Shown here piece after piece: positions 1-8,543 of a DNA stretch of 64,000 nt. The notes under the pieces are model-generated. The model searched no databases and was not told the origin of the DNA. It saw only the letters and a program-made list of their open reading frames with translations. Origin of the DNA: DATDDB01 sp035260545. Lineage in GTDB: Bacteria > Pseudomonadota > Gammaproteobacteria > Burkholderiales > Gallionellaceae. The stretch is from the NCBI GenBank assembly GCA_035260545.1, contig DATFUZ010000054.1, forward strand, positions 1 to 64,000, written 5' to 3'. The position numbers and the translations under genes are program-made. Position 1 is the first letter of the stretch. Every line of letters begins with the position of its first letter.

Positions 1-2
1 CC

Positions 3-848
3 CCCGCGCCTGCGGCCGGGCAGCACGACGAACGCGCCTATATGATCGCGGCCATCGAGAAAAACGAGTTCCGCCTGTTCTCCCAGAAGATCGCGCCGCT
101 GTCCGGCAACACGGGCCGCGCGGAATTCCACGAGATCCTGGTGCGGCTGATGGAGGAAGAGGAAGGGTTGATCCCGCCGGGCGCCTTCTTCCCGCTGGTG
201 GAGGAATTCGGCATGATGTCGCGCCTGGATCGCTGGGTGGTGCAGCACGTGGCGGAATGGGTCGCCCTGCAGGTGCAGCAGCGTACCTGGCCCCAGGGCT
301 CCATCTACTTCATCAACCTGTCGGAGGCCACCATAGCGGACCCCGGCTTCGGTGACTACCTGGAAGTGACGCTGAAGGCCTACGGCATCTCCGGCGGCAC
401 GCTCTGCTTTGAGATTCCCGCCACCGATCTGGCCGCCGAGAATGCCGCCCTGCTCACCGCCTTTGCGCGGCGCATCGCGCGCACCGGCGCGCATATCGCC
501 GTGAGCGGCTGCGGCCACGGCGAAGCGGCCCTGGACAACATTCCGGGCTTCCGCCCCGATTTCGTGAAGATAGACGGCAGCATGCTGCTCTCGCTGCCCG
601 GCGATCCGGCGGCGCTGGCCAAGGTGACCGCGGTCAACCAGAACGCCAAGCGCAACGGCATGAAGACCATCGCCGAGATGGTGGAAAGCCAGCAGGTGCT
701 GGACAAGCTGCGGGAAATCGGCGTCGATTTCGCACAGGGCTTCGGCATCTCGCAGCCGCGCCCCCTTGCCGACAAGACCGCCGGGCCTTCCGCCCCCGCG
801 AAGACGGGCGGCGAGCGCTCGCCGCTGATGGCCGGCCGCGCAGCCTAG
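3..848 (+). CDS. EAL-domain protein, 5'-truncated, catalytically degenerate
   Basis: The reading frame is open from the window edge, so this is the C-terminal part of a longer protein; an upstream PAS or GGDEF region is likely. The fold markers of an EAL c-di-GMP phosphodiesterase are visible: HEILVRL where EALLRW is expected, FINLSEATI, VKIDG and QGFGISQP. Key catalytic positions are lost: the metal-binding DDFGTG motif reads SGCGHG and the AEGVE motif reads AEMVE. In this family loss of the DD pair normally abolishes hydrolysis, so I infer a c-di-GMP-binding or purely regulatory domain. The first internal Met is at 42, but the frame continues upstream with protein-like sequence. It ends convergently with the next gene, overlapping by 3 bases. 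Confidence 0.85.
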   Translation, partial: PAPAAGQHDERAYMIAAIEKNEFRLFSQKIAPLSGNTGRAEFHEILVRLMEEEEGLIPPGAFFPLVEEFGMMSRLDRWVVQHVAEWVALQVQQRTWPQGSIYFINLSEATIADPGFGDYLEVTLKAYGISGGTLCFEIPATDLAAENAALLTAFARRIARTGAHIAVSGCGHGEAALDNIPGFRPDFVKIDGSMLLSLPGDPAALAKVTAVNQNAKRNGMKTIAEMVESQQVLDKLREIGVDFAQGFGISQPRPLADKTAGPSAPAKTGGERSPLMAGRAA

Positions 849-1309
849 CCGAACTGCCCCACCTGATAGCTACCCACCGGGAGCGGATGGAAGGGTATGG
901 CCAGACGGTTCCAGCCGTTGATGGCGATGATGGCAAAGGTAAGATCCACCAGCTCCTTCTCGCTGAAGCTGCGCAGCGCCTCGTCGCGCAAGGCGCCAGG
1001 CAGGCCGCCGTGCGCAAGGCTGGCCAGCGCCTCGGCCCAGGCCAGCGCCGCGCGCTCCTGCGCCGAATAAAAGGGCGCTTCGCGCCAGGCCGCCAGCGCG
1101 TACAGCCGCTGCTCGGTTTCTCCCTCCGCCCGCGCATCCTTGGTGTGCATGTCCACGCAGAATGCGCAGCCGTTGAGCTGCGAGACACGGGTCTTTACCA
1201 GTTCCAGCAGGCCGTGATCCAGGCCCGAGCTGCGCACGCAGGCTTCCAGCCCGCGCATGGCCTTGAAACCTTCGGGCGCAATCTGTGCGTAATTTATCGG
1301 TTTTTGCAT
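845..1309 (-). CDS. Carboxymuconolactone decarboxylase / AhpD-like protein
   Basis: A 154-residue protein of the CMD/AhpD fold. It carries the redox CxxC of peroxidase-type members in NGCAFCVDMH, with the following His. Such proteins act as alkylhydroperoxidase-like thiol enzymes or decarboxylases; the substrate cannot be read here. The ATG at 1309 is chosen because AAGGAG lies 9 bases upstream and the family alignment starts at MQKPINY. It lies directly downstream of an ECF41 sigma factor gene. CMD-family proteins are among the known partners of that sigma class, and an ECF41-type promoter precedes it. Confidence 0.9.
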   Translation of the reverse strand: MQKPINYAQIAPEGFKAMRGLEACVRSSGLDHGLLELVKTRVSQLNGCAFCVDMHTKDARAEGETEQRLYALAAWREAPFYSAQERAALAWAEALASLAHGGLPGALRDEALRSFSEKELVDLTFAIIAINGWNRLAIPFHPLPVGSYQVGQFG

Positions 1310-1366
1310 GGCAAACGTCTCCTTGGTCGTTGACCAGGACGGCGGGATGCCGCCCCTCACCTTGAA

Positions 1367-1392
1367 GACGCAGGCCGGCTGCGCGTGTGACA
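1367..1392 (-). promoter_or_regulatory. ECF41-type promoter of the CMD gene
   Basis: On the minus strand TGTCACA (1392-1386) is followed after 15 bases by CGTC (1370-1367). This matches the -35/-10 pattern reported for ECF41 sigma factors. It sits about 58 bases upstream of the CMD start. The same two boxes with the same spacing precede the sigma gene itself. Confidence 0.75.
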
Positions 1393-1399
1393 GGCGCCG

Positions 1400-2272
1400 T
1401 CAGGGCGCGCGCAGCTCGATCAGGCGCAGCTTGTCCGGATTGCGCACGATGTACAGGTCGAGGATGTGCGCGCCGTCAGTGAGGACCGAGGTGGCGGAAT
1501 CAAGACTGCCGTCGACATAGCGCAGTATGCCCGGCATGCCGTTGATCCAGGCGATGCGATGGTCCATGCGGCCCGCGAACATCCTGGCGATCCCGCACTG
1601 GAAGCGGGCCACCCCGCGCGGCCCGCGCAACACCCGGGAAATGACCGCGGCCTTGCCGCCGCCGTCGCTGGTGACGGTGACATCGTCCGCGAGCAACGCC
1701 ATCACCTCGTCGCGGTCCCCGGCGCGCGTTGCGGCGATGAATTTTTCGAGCAGCCGCAGCGAGGCCTCGGGGCTCACCGCGAAGCGCGGCCGGTCCTGGC
1801 GCGCCCGTGCCTTGGCGCGGTGCACGATCTGGCGGCAGGCCTCCTGGCTTTTGCCCAGCATCTGCGCGATCTCTGGATAGCCGAACTCAAACACCTCGTG
1901 CAGCAGGAAGGCGGCGCGCTCCTCGGGCGCCAGGCGCTCCAGCATCATCAGGAACGCGGGCGAGATGTCCCCGGCCAGCTCCAGCGCGCGTTCGGGCGGC
2001 GCCTCCTCCGTCACCCAGGGTTCGGGTATCCACGCGCTGGCATAATGCTCGCGCTCCTTCTTCGCCAGGCGCAGGCGGTCGATGCTGAGCCGCGTCACGA
2101 CCGTTACCAGCCAGGCCTCCGCGCTGCGCAGCGCGGCGGCTTCCGCGGTTAGCCAGCGCAGATAGGCCTCCTGCAGAACATCCTCGGCGTCCGCGCGCGA
2201 CCCCAGCATGCGGTAGGCTATGCCCATGAGCCGGGGGCGGTGCTGATGGAAGACTTCGGGTGACGCGTTCAC
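1400..2272 (-). CDS. sigJ: ECF41-family RNA polymerase sigma factor (SigJ-like)
   Basis: A 290-residue extracytoplasmic-function sigma factor. Sigma region 2 spans about residues 8-75 (GIAYRMLGSRADAEDVLQEA) and region 4 about 110-165. A SnoaL-like C-terminal extension (about 175-285) takes the place of a separate anti-sigma factor in this class. ECF41 hallmarks are present: WIPEP in the linker, DGGGK at about 203-207 and NPDKL at about 278-282. In the family the C-terminal domain modulates activity. The start is GTG at 2272 with AGGAGG about 8 bases upstream. The CMD gene downstream is the probable regulon member, and a promoter of the same type lies in front, implying autoregulation. Confidence 0.93.
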   Translation of the reverse strand: MNASPEVFHQHRPRLMGIAYRMLGSRADAEDVLQEAYLRWLTAEAAALRSAEAWLVTVVTRLSIDRLRLAKKEREHYASAWIPEPWVTEEAPPERALELAGDISPAFLMMLERLAPEERAAFLLHEVFEFGYPEIAQMLGKSQEACRQIVHRAKARARQDRPRFAVSPEASLRLLEKFIAATRAGDRDEVMALLADDVTVTSDGGGKAAVISRVLRGPRGVARFQCGIARMFAGRMDHRIAWINGMPGILRYVDGSLDSATSVLTDGAHILDLYIVRNPDKLRLIELRAP

Positions 2273-2307
2273 GGCTTATTCCTCCTGCGCATTGATGTTA
2301 CTCCATG

Positions 2308-2333
2308 GACGTGCGGCGGGCCCCGTTGTGACA
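2308..2333 (-). promoter_or_regulatory. ECF41-type promoter of the sigma factor gene (autoregulation)
   Basis: Minus-strand TGTCACA (2333-2327), 15 bases, then CGTC (2311-2308), about 36 bases upstream of the GTG start. Boxes and spacing are identical to the promoter at 1367-1392, which supports both and implies that the sigma factor activates its own transcription. Confidence 0.75.
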
Positions 2334-2492
2334 GATACGTTGCGGAAAATCATGGCCGACGACGGGCTACGATTGATTCGCAGCCCCTCCTGCGCCGCCC
2401 GCAGCGTTGCCGCCTGTGTACACGAGAATGTCCGTCCGGCCCGGTTTTTGCTGCTAGAATATTTCGCAATTTGCACACACAAGGACATGGCG

Positions 2493-3311
2493 ATGAATCA
2501 GCCAAAAGCCGAGGCGCTGACGCTCCTTCAGATCGTCAATCATATACTGTCACAGCATCCGGAGCTCGCCGCGCCCGTTCAGGAGCTGGCGATCCAGGCC
2601 GGCGGATTCTCCTACGATTTCCACAAGAACGGCGAGTACGAGTTATTGTCGAAGCTGCAGGAACTGAAACCGCTCTGCATTTTCGATGTCGGGGCGAATG
2701 TCGGGGACTGGACGAAAATTGCGCTGGAAAAATTTCCCGCAGCGACGGTGCACAGTTTTGAATTGTCCAGCGCCACATTCAATACGCTCAGGGAAAACGT
2801 AAAAGACCCAAGGGCTCGCCTGAACAACTTCGGACTCTCCGACCGGGAAGGGAGTTTCGACTACAAGGACTACGGCCGGAATGCCGGCGTGAATACCCTC
2901 CTGCTGCGGGCCGTCTATCACGACGCGCATGCCCCGCACAAGATATTGCAGGCGTCCCTGCGGCGGGGCGACGATTATTGCCGCGACGCCGGCATAGAGA
3001 ATATCGATTTCCTGAAGATAGACGTTGAAGGCGCCGAACATATGGTCCTTGAAGGCCTTACGGGCATGCTTGCGAAAAAGGCGATAAGAGCCATTCAGTT
3101 CGAATACGGCTACGTGAACGGCGATACAGGATTCCTGATGCGGGACTTTTACGCATTCTTCCGGAAATACGGATACGTCGTGGGCAGGGTGGTCAGAGGA
3201 CCGATCGTTTTCCGGGACTGGACCTACAAGGACAATGATTTCATGAGCGGCCCGAACTATGTCGCCATCAGGGAAGACGATCTGGCGCTGGGAAACCGCC
3301 TGTCGCACTGA
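2493..3311 (+). CDS. FkbM-family SAM-dependent methyltransferase
   Basis: A 272-residue protein with the FkbM methyltransferase fold. SAM motif I is FDVGANVGDW (about residues 66-75), the acidic loop is HSFELS, and the family signature FLKIDVEGAEHMVLEGL is present. FkbM enzymes O-methylate sugars or polyketides; the acceptor here is unknown. ATG 2493 is preferred over ATG 2487 because AAGGA ends 7 bases upstream of the former and only 1 base from the latter. It stands alone, with no sugar-biosynthesis neighbours. Confidence 0.88.
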   Translation: MNQPKAEALTLLQIVNHILSQHPELAAPVQELAIQAGGFSYDFHKNGEYELLSKLQELKPLCIFDVGANVGDWTKIALEKFPAATVHSFELSSATFNTLRENVKDPRARLNNFGLSDREGSFDYKDYGRNAGVNTLLLRAVYHDAHAPHKILQASLRRGDDYCRDAGIENIDFLKIDVEGAEHMVLEGLTGMLAKKAIRAIQFEYGYVNGDTGFLMRDFYAFFRKYGYVVGRVVRGPIVFRDWTYKDNDFMSGPNYVAIREDDLALGNRLSH

Positions 3312-3448
3312 CCCCTCGCTGCCCGACCAGGCCAGGGGAAACGCTGAATAAGTCCTTCATGAGCCGCGTTGCCGGCTTCATGCACCGTTTCGCCCCGCAC
3401 GCGATCGATGGCCGTGACTAGGAGGCGTAGAAGACGGCCCGCGGGAAT

Positions 3449-4225
3449 TCAGGGATAGTCCTGGCGCGTGGGACGGACCATGATGTCGCTGACATGCACG
3501 TGCGGCGGCTGGCTGACCACGAAATGGATGGTGTTGGCGATATCCTCGCCGTAGATCAGCGGGCCGAAGTTGTCCTGGAAGCGCTGCACCTGCGCGTCGT
3601 CGTAACCGGCGGCGTCCTGAAAGCCGCTGATGACGATGCCCGGTTCCACCAGGGTGACGCGCACGCCCTTGGGGCCCACCTCGCGGCGCAAGCCCTCGGC
3701 CAGCGCGTGCACGGCGAACTTGGTTGACCCGTAGACCGCGCTGAACGGCGAGATGTGCCGGCCCACCACCGAGCCCAGCACCACGATGTCCGCGGCGCGT
3801 TTCGGGTAGCCGGTCGTCTGCGCCTCGACCATGCGGTTTGCCGCCTGCTGCAGCAGGGCCAGCGCGCCGGTGACGTTGAGCCGCAGGATCTCCTCGAAGC
3901 GCGCAATATCCGCGCCGGTGACCGGGCCGCCGAGACCGCGCCCGGCATTGGCCACCACGATGTCCGCCGGGCGGCCGAAGCGTTCCTCCGCCTCCTCGAA
4001 CAGGCCTTCCACCACGGCGAGGTCGCCCGCATCGCCCGCGACGCCGCAGAAGGCCGCGCCCAGCTCCTGCTCCAGCGCATGCAGCTTGTCCGCATGGCGC
4101 GCGTTGCCGACCACGGCGTAGCCCGCGGCGACAAACTTGCGCGCCGCCGCCTCCCCTATGCCCGAGGATGCGCCGGTGATGATGGCGATGCGTGTGTATC
4201 CCTGTTCGGCCTTGCCGCCCTGCAT
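3449..4225 (-). CDS. Short-chain dehydrogenase/reductase (SDR)
   Basis: A 258-residue classical SDR with an N-terminal Rossmann fold. TGASSGIG binds the nucleotide near residue 18, NAGRG is the second motif, and the catalytic Ser-Tyr-Lys set is visible as SVVGR with YGSTK. Substrate and cofactor preference cannot be assigned from sequence alone. The start at 4225 has AGGAGAA six bases upstream. It lies 55 bases downstream of a cytochrome c gene on the same strand and may be cotranscribed with it. Confidence 0.9.
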   Translation of the reverse strand: MQGGKAEQGYTRIAIITGASSGIGEAAARKFVAAGYAVVGNARHADKLHALEQELGAAFCGVAGDAGDLAVVEGLFEEAEERFGRPADIVVANAGRGLGGPVTGADIARFEEILRLNVTGALALLQQAANRMVEAQTTGYPKRAADIVVLGSVVGRHISPFSAVYGSTKFAVHALAEGLRREVGPKGVRVTLVEPGIVISGFQDAAGYDDAQVQRFQDNFGPLIYGEDIANTIHFVVSQPPHVHVSDIMVRPTRQDYP

Positions 4226-4280
4226 ATGCTTCTCCTGTGAAATGCGGCGGCACGCGCTCCGCGCGCCGCGCGGGTTGACG

Positions 4281-4724
4281 TTATTCGGCTTGCAGGCGGT
4301 AGACGTATTCGGTCAGCGCCATGATGCGGCTGCGCGCCGCCGATTCCGCATCCATCATCGGATAGTTCTCGAAGTAGATCGAGCTCTGCCTGCTGAACAC
4401 GCGGCCCCACACCGGCATTTCGCGCGGGCCGTGCGCCAGCACCTGCTCGCGGCCGTCTATGATCTGGTACACCCGGTTGAAGGGAAACACGCCATGGTTG
4501 TGGCGGGCAAGCTGGGTGATGTCGGGCACGGGCTTCACCAATTGGCTGCGCATGGGACCGTCGCCCTTGCCCTTCATGCCGTGGCACACGGCGCAGGAGG
4601 CCTGGTATTCGGCCTTGCCCACGTCGAACGGCTCTGACTTGGGTTCGGCGGCCAGCGCCGGCGCGGACGCCACGAACAGCGCGGCGGCAAGGAACAGCTT
4701 GGGGGGAACTGTTGCGGTATTCAT
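4281..4724 (-). CDS. Monoheme c-type cytochrome, periplasmic
   Basis: A 147-residue exported protein. Residues 1-26 form a signal peptide ending in ALA. One heme-attachment motif CAVCH is at residues 44-48. A Met near EMPVWG is the likely distal ligand. This fits a small class I cytochrome c carrying electrons in the periplasm; the partner oxidase or dehydrogenase is not in the window. A purine-rich ribosome site (AAGGAGG) precedes the ATG. Confidence 0.88.
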   Translation of the reverse strand: MNTATVPPKLFLAAALFVASAPALAAEPKSEPFDVGKAEYQASCAVCHGMKGKGDGPMRSQLVKPVPDITQLARHNHGVFPFNRVYQIIDGREQVLAHGPREMPVWGRVFSRQSSIYFENYPMMDAESAARSRIMALTEYVYRLQAE

Positions 4725-4940
4725 CGTAGCCTCCTTTTCTTATAGAACCATCAGCGAAACGAGTGCGTGCCGCAAGACGGGCCGGACGCGGGCGGCTTTC
4801 CCGGCTTGCTTGTCATGATGTACATTGTAAATGATTTGCCGCCGCTTTGAACCGGCGCCGGGCGAATAACGCGGCGGAGCGGCTATAATGCGTGCAGGCG
4901 CGATGCATATGCGCCCCCCCGCACGCCACGGAGCCGCCTG

Positions 4941-5372
4941 ATGAACCATTCCGACGAACCGGCCGCACCGGCCGCAACACAACCCCCGCCCGCGCGCCGC
5001 AAGGGGTTGTGGCACCTGCTGCTGCCCGCGCTGCTGCTGCCGCTGTGGATGGGGCTGGGCTATGCCGGCATCGAGCTGACGTGGCGGCTGCATCTGGCCG
5101 GACACCCGCAGGATGTCGGCCACACCCTGGACTACTGGCGGCGCGGCATGGACGGCCCGCGCTTCCTGATGCTCATCCCCCCCATGGTAGGCGCGCTGCC
5201 GCTGGCCATGCTCATCGCCAATGCGATCATGCATCGCGTCGGGCCCGCGCGCGGCGCGGGTCCGGAGGCGGCCGCGCACTACGCCGCCTCGCAGCGCGCC
5301 CTGCGCAACTTCGCCGCCTTCATCGTCACAGGCTCCGCAGCGGCCGCCATCATCGGCGCCTGGCTGGGCTGA
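4941..5372 (+). CDS. Hypothetical membrane protein
   Basis: A 143-residue protein with a Pro/Ala-rich N-terminus followed by three likely membrane segments (about 24-46, 75-93 and 122-142). No known domain is recognised. Start ATG 4941 is the first in frame, with a weak GGAG-like site (cggagccgcctg) before it. It is transcribed divergently from the cytochrome/SDR genes. No function is proposed. Confidence 0.7.
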   Translation: MNHSDEPAAPAATQPPPARRKGLWHLLLPALLLPLWMGLGYAGIELTWRLHLAGHPQDVGHTLDYWRRGMDGPRFLMLIPPMVGALPLAMLIANAIMHRVGPARGAGPEAAAHYAASQRALRNFAAFIVTGSAAAAIIGAWLG

Positions 5373-5484
5373 ACGGCGTTACGCGCTTGCGTGCCGCACC
5401 CGTTCCCGATAAGATGTATTGTCATTACATTTTAATAACCCCGTCGACATTGCGGTATTGAGACCACCTAGCCCCGCGCGAACA

Positions 5485-6123
5485 ATGGATAAGCCCTCTT
5501 CCGACCAGCCTACGCCCGCCGATCCCGGTGAGGAAATCGAACTGACCGATGCCGACATCCTTGATGCCATGCAGCACATTCCGGGCTATCTCGACATCAC
5601 CACCGAGGACTTCCGCGAGATCTACCATCTCGCCCACCGCCACGCGCTGGAGCGGCTGTTCGACGACATCAGGGCCGTGCGCCTGATGCGAAAAGTCCTC
5701 ACGCCGCTTACGCCCGAACTCACGCTGGACCTCGCGCTGCGGCAGCTTGCCGATTCCGGCTACCGCGGCCTGCCGGTGGCGGACGGCGAAGGCCGCGTGA
5801 TCGGCATGCTGACCGAGACCGATTTCCTGCGCCGCCTGCAGGCGAAGAATTTCCCCGAGCTGCTGCTGCGCCTGGTCGAGAGCGACTTCGCGCTTGCCCA
5901 CCGCTGCCACGAAACGCCGGTGCGCGCGGCGATGACCGCGCCCGCAGTGACCGTGGGCGTGCATGCCGGCTTTGTCGAAATCATGCAGGCCTTCTGCCGC
6001 CACCCCGGACGGAGCACGCCGGTGGTGGATGGCGAGGGGCGGCTCGCCGGGCTGCTGCTGCGCAAGGACTTCATCGCCTCCTGCGGGTTTGTGCCGCCCG
6101 CGCTGCCGGAGAAACAGATTTGA
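5485..6123 (+). CDS. CBS-pair domain protein
   Basis: A 212-residue cytoplasmic protein. Two CBS motifs, about residues 68-120 (ALRQLADSGYRGLPV, IGMLTETDFLRRL) and 140-200, form one Bateman module that in other proteins binds adenosyl ligands. An N-terminal acidic helix precedes it. The stop overlaps the start of the HPP gene by four bases (TTGA), so the two are translationally coupled. HPP proteins are often fused to CBS modules, so here the regulatory module is probably supplied as a separate subunit. ATG 5485 is chosen over an upstream TTG that would add a poorly conserved tail. Confidence 0.88.
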   Translation: MDKPSSDQPTPADPGEEIELTDADILDAMQHIPGYLDITTEDFREIYHLAHRHALERLFDDIRAVRLMRKVLTPLTPELTLDLALRQLADSGYRGLPVADGEGRVIGMLTETDFLRRLQAKNFPELLLRLVESDFALAHRCHETPVRAAMTAPAVTVGVHAGFVEIMQAFCRHPGRSTPVVDGEGRLAGLLLRKDFIASCGFVPPALPEKQI

Positions 6124-6668
6124 CCCTGCGCGAATACCTCCGCAAGATGCGGGGCACCACTGCGGGCAGCCCGCCCCGCGCCAGCAACAGCGAGATCATA
6201 TGGTCGTGGATAGGCGCCTTCCTCGGCATCGCCGCCGTGGCCTGGGTGAGCCGGCTGCTGTTCGAAGGCCACGACCTGCACCTCATCATCGGCTCCTTCG
6301 GCGCCACGGCCGTGCTGGCGTATGGCGCCGTGCGCAGCCCGCTGGCGCAGCCGCGCAACCTCATGGGCGGCCACATCCTCTCCGCCATCGTCGGCGTGGC
6401 CTGCTACAAGCTTTTCCACCACGTGCCCTGGCTGGCGGAGGCGATGGCCGTGGCCACCGCCATCGCCCTGATGCACGCCACGCGCACCCTGCACCCGCCC
6501 GGCGGCGCCACCGCGCTGATCGCCGTGATCGGCTCCCATCAGGTCCACCAGATGGGCTTCTGGTACGTGCTCGTCCCCGCCACCATCGGCCCGCTGATCC
6601 TGCTCGCCGTGGCCCTGCTGGTGAACAACATCCCGGCCACGCGCCGCTATCCCGAGATCTGGTTCTGA
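6120..6668 (+). CDS. HPP-family membrane protein
   Basis: A 182-residue integral membrane protein with four predicted helices and the family signature HPPGGATAL (about residues 122-130). HPP proteins are putative transporters; a plastid/cyanobacterial branch is linked to nitrite uptake. Translation most likely begins at TTG 6120, overlapping the upstream CBS gene, with GGAGAA about 7 bases before. The first ATG (6147) would remove nine residues. The pair looks like a transporter and its Bateman-module regulator. Confidence 0.87.
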   Translation: MTLREYLRKMRGTTAGSPPRASNSEIIWSWIGAFLGIAAVAWVSRLLFEGHDLHLIIGSFGATAVLAYGAVRSPLAQPRNLMGGHILSAIVGVACYKLFHHVPWLAEAMAVATAIALMHATRTLHPPGGATALIAVIGSHQVHQMGFWYVLVPATIGPLILLAVALLVNNIPATRRYPEIWF

Positions 6669-6833
6669 GCAAAACCCGGCGTCCGCACAGGTGAATCCCG
6701 CGTCATCGCACCGGCCCCACAACCGGATGCGTCATCGCCCCAAACGCGTTAAACTTCCTGCGTGCCGCAAGCATCCCCTGGCCGAAACCGGAGCGTTTAG
6801 TTCCCGGACCATCTTAACTCAAAGGGAGCCTGA

Positions 6834-7196
6834 ATGAATCCGGTCATCAGTGTAATCAAGAACCGCGCCCTCGACGGCATGCATCAGTACCTGAAAACCT
6901 GCCTGAGCAAAGGGCGCACCCCAGGCTACACCGAAGACGACGTCCGGCAGTGCGAAGCGATCCTCGACAATTATTTCCTCGCCATCGACGCGGCCGAGGA
7001 AAACAACGAAGTGGAAGTGATGGCCGCAGTGAAAGATGCGGTGAACGCGCTCAACCTGCTCTATGCGGCGTGCGACGGGCACCTCATCGAGGCGGACCAG
7101 CGCGAGGACCTGACCACGGTGCTCATCCTCGCCGCCGCCTCGCGCGGCGTGGGCGACGGCTCCACCGACTTCACCGAGCAGTGGCGCAAATGGTGA
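6834..7196 (+). CDS. Hypothetical protein, 120 residues
   Basis: A helical, acidic soluble protein with no signal peptide and no recognised domain. AAAGGGAGCC before the ATG is a good ribosome site. It ends 15 bases before a GNAT acetyltransferase gene on the same strand, so the two probably form an operon. No function is assigned. Confidence 0.75.
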   Translation: MNPVISVIKNRALDGMHQYLKTCLSKGRTPGYTEDDVRQCEAILDNYFLAIDAAEENNEVEVMAAVKDAVNALNLLYAACDGHLIEADQREDLTTVLILAAASRGVGDGSTDFTEQWRKW

Positions 7197-7211
7197 GCCG
7201 CCAATGGTGAG

Positions 7212-7688
7212 ATGAACGCGGTAAAGCGAGTCGTCGAAGCCGGCGGCGGCGACACCACACACCTGCTCCACCTGCTAGACGCCTGGCAGCGCACGCCGGG
7301 CGGCGATCACCCGCTGACCGAAGACGTGCGGGCAAGGCTCACCCAGGCGCTGCCGCGCCAGCCCCACCTCATCGCCCTGCTCGCCATGGACGGCGAAAAC
7401 CCTATCGGCTGCGCGGTTGGATTCCACCATCTCTACCTCTTCGCGGGACAACCCATCGCCAACATCCAGTTCCTCTTCGTGCAGCCGGCGCACCAGCGCC
7501 GCGGCATCGCCCGCGAACTGATGCAGGCCTTCGAGGACAGGGCGCGTATGCTTGGGTGCCGCCGCCTCACCCTGGAAGTGCGCGCGGGCAACGCCCCGGC
7601 CAAGTCGCTCTATGCCGCCCTCGACTACCGGCAGGCAGTGTTCGGCCCGCAGCGCGATGCGCTGGAATACTGGGAAAAGGCGCTGTAG
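7212..7688 (+). CDS. GNAT-family N-acetyltransferase
   Basis: A 158-residue GNAT enzyme. The acetyl-CoA pyrophosphate-binding motif A is HQRRGIARELMQAFE (about residues 97-111), preceded by the strand IQFLFVQPA. The C-terminal NAPAKSLYAALDY motif is typical of amino-acid or aminoglycoside-like acetyltransferases. The acceptor is unknown. It is probably cotranscribed with the 120-residue gene upstream. Confidence 0.88.
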   Translation: MNAVKRVVEAGGGDTTHLLHLLDAWQRTPGGDHPLTEDVRARLTQALPRQPHLIALLAMDGENPIGCAVGFHHLYLFAGQPIANIQFLFVQPAHQRRGIARELMQAFEDRARMLGCRRLTLEVRAGNAPAKSLYAALDYRQAVFGPQRDALEYWEKAL

Positions 7689-7689
7689 A

Positions 7690-8205
7690 TCATCCGGCCG
7701 CCATCTCGGCCAGCTTCGCCACCGTATTGATGTTGCGCGCGGTTCCGTTACGGGCGGCCGGAATCCTGAGTTTCGAGCGGCCCATGCCCATGCCCGAGCC
7801 GTAGTGGACGTAGATTTCGCGCGTGCCGAGCTCGATTCGCTCGCCCTGCAATCCCGTCACCCCGTCCAGCGCATCCGGCGCAGGCGCGGCGTCCAGAAAG
7901 ATCGCCACCGTTCTGTCGCGTGCCAGATCGGAAAAAGGATTGCTGTCCAGCACCGCCTGCATCTCGGCGGCAGCGCGGATCGCCACGCCTACCGGCTTCC
8001 CCGCATACTTTTCCAGGGCGCTTTCCAGCAGCGCCTTCACTTGCCCGGCAGTCTGTCCACTCCTGAAAACGACATTGCCGCTCGCGATCCAGGTCCGCAC
8101 CTCCGCAAACCCCGCGTCCTCGCACAGCTTCCGCAAATCCTGCATAGGTAATTTCCCGCTGCCGCCGACATTCACGGCGCGCAATAGAGCGACAAACACA
8201 TTCAT
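7690..8205 (-). CDS. DUF1697 family protein
   Basis: A 171-residue protein matching the DUF1697 pattern: N-terminal VALLRAVNVGGSGKLPM, then RTWIASGNVVF, and a C-terminal Lys/Arg-rich segment NGTARNINTVAKL. Family length is about 170-180 residues, so it is complete. Biochemical function is unknown. It converges on the GNAT gene with one base between stops. Confidence 0.85.
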   Translation of the reverse strand: MNVFVALLRAVNVGGSGKLPMQDLRKLCEDAGFAEVRTWIASGNVVFRSGQTAGQVKALLESALEKYAGKPVGVAIRAAAEMQAVLDSNPFSDLARDRTVAIFLDAAPAPDALDGVTGLQGERIELGTREIYVHYGSGMGMGRSKLRIPAARNGTARNINTVAKLAEMAAG

Positions 8206-8460
8206 GTTCCAATCTCACACGCGGTAATCCGGAAGCAAGAATTGTATACCGCGCCGCCCGCCGCGTACGTCCGCTCGCCTCCATGTCAATCGCGCATATC
8301 GACGGGCGGCAGCGTGCCCGATCCTGCCGTACAAAATGCGCATGGCAGAAGCGCTATCGATTTGCTAGCAGCTCCTTAAGCGGCCCGCAATATCGGAGCA
8401 GCTGAGCGGTTCAATTCATCCCGACTTGGCGAGATGCATGGGCTCGCCTCGTCAAAGCTC

Positions 8461-8543
8461 GTAAGGTGCAATAACCAACGGGCATTGCGCCGCATGGGCT
8501 TCAAAACATTCGGCGCAATGCGCTTTGCTTATTGACGCCCTAC
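8461..8543. repeat. Palindromic MITE/REP-like element
   Basis: Imperfect inverted repeats of about 32 bases (starting GTAAGGTGCAATAACC and ending TTATTGACGCCCTAC) flank a short centre. The outer boundary abuts the stop codon of the following minus-strand gene exactly. Similar GTAGGGTGCAATAA-type elements are common between genes in proteobacteria. The rest of 8206-8460 holds no gene that I can support. Confidence 0.7.
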
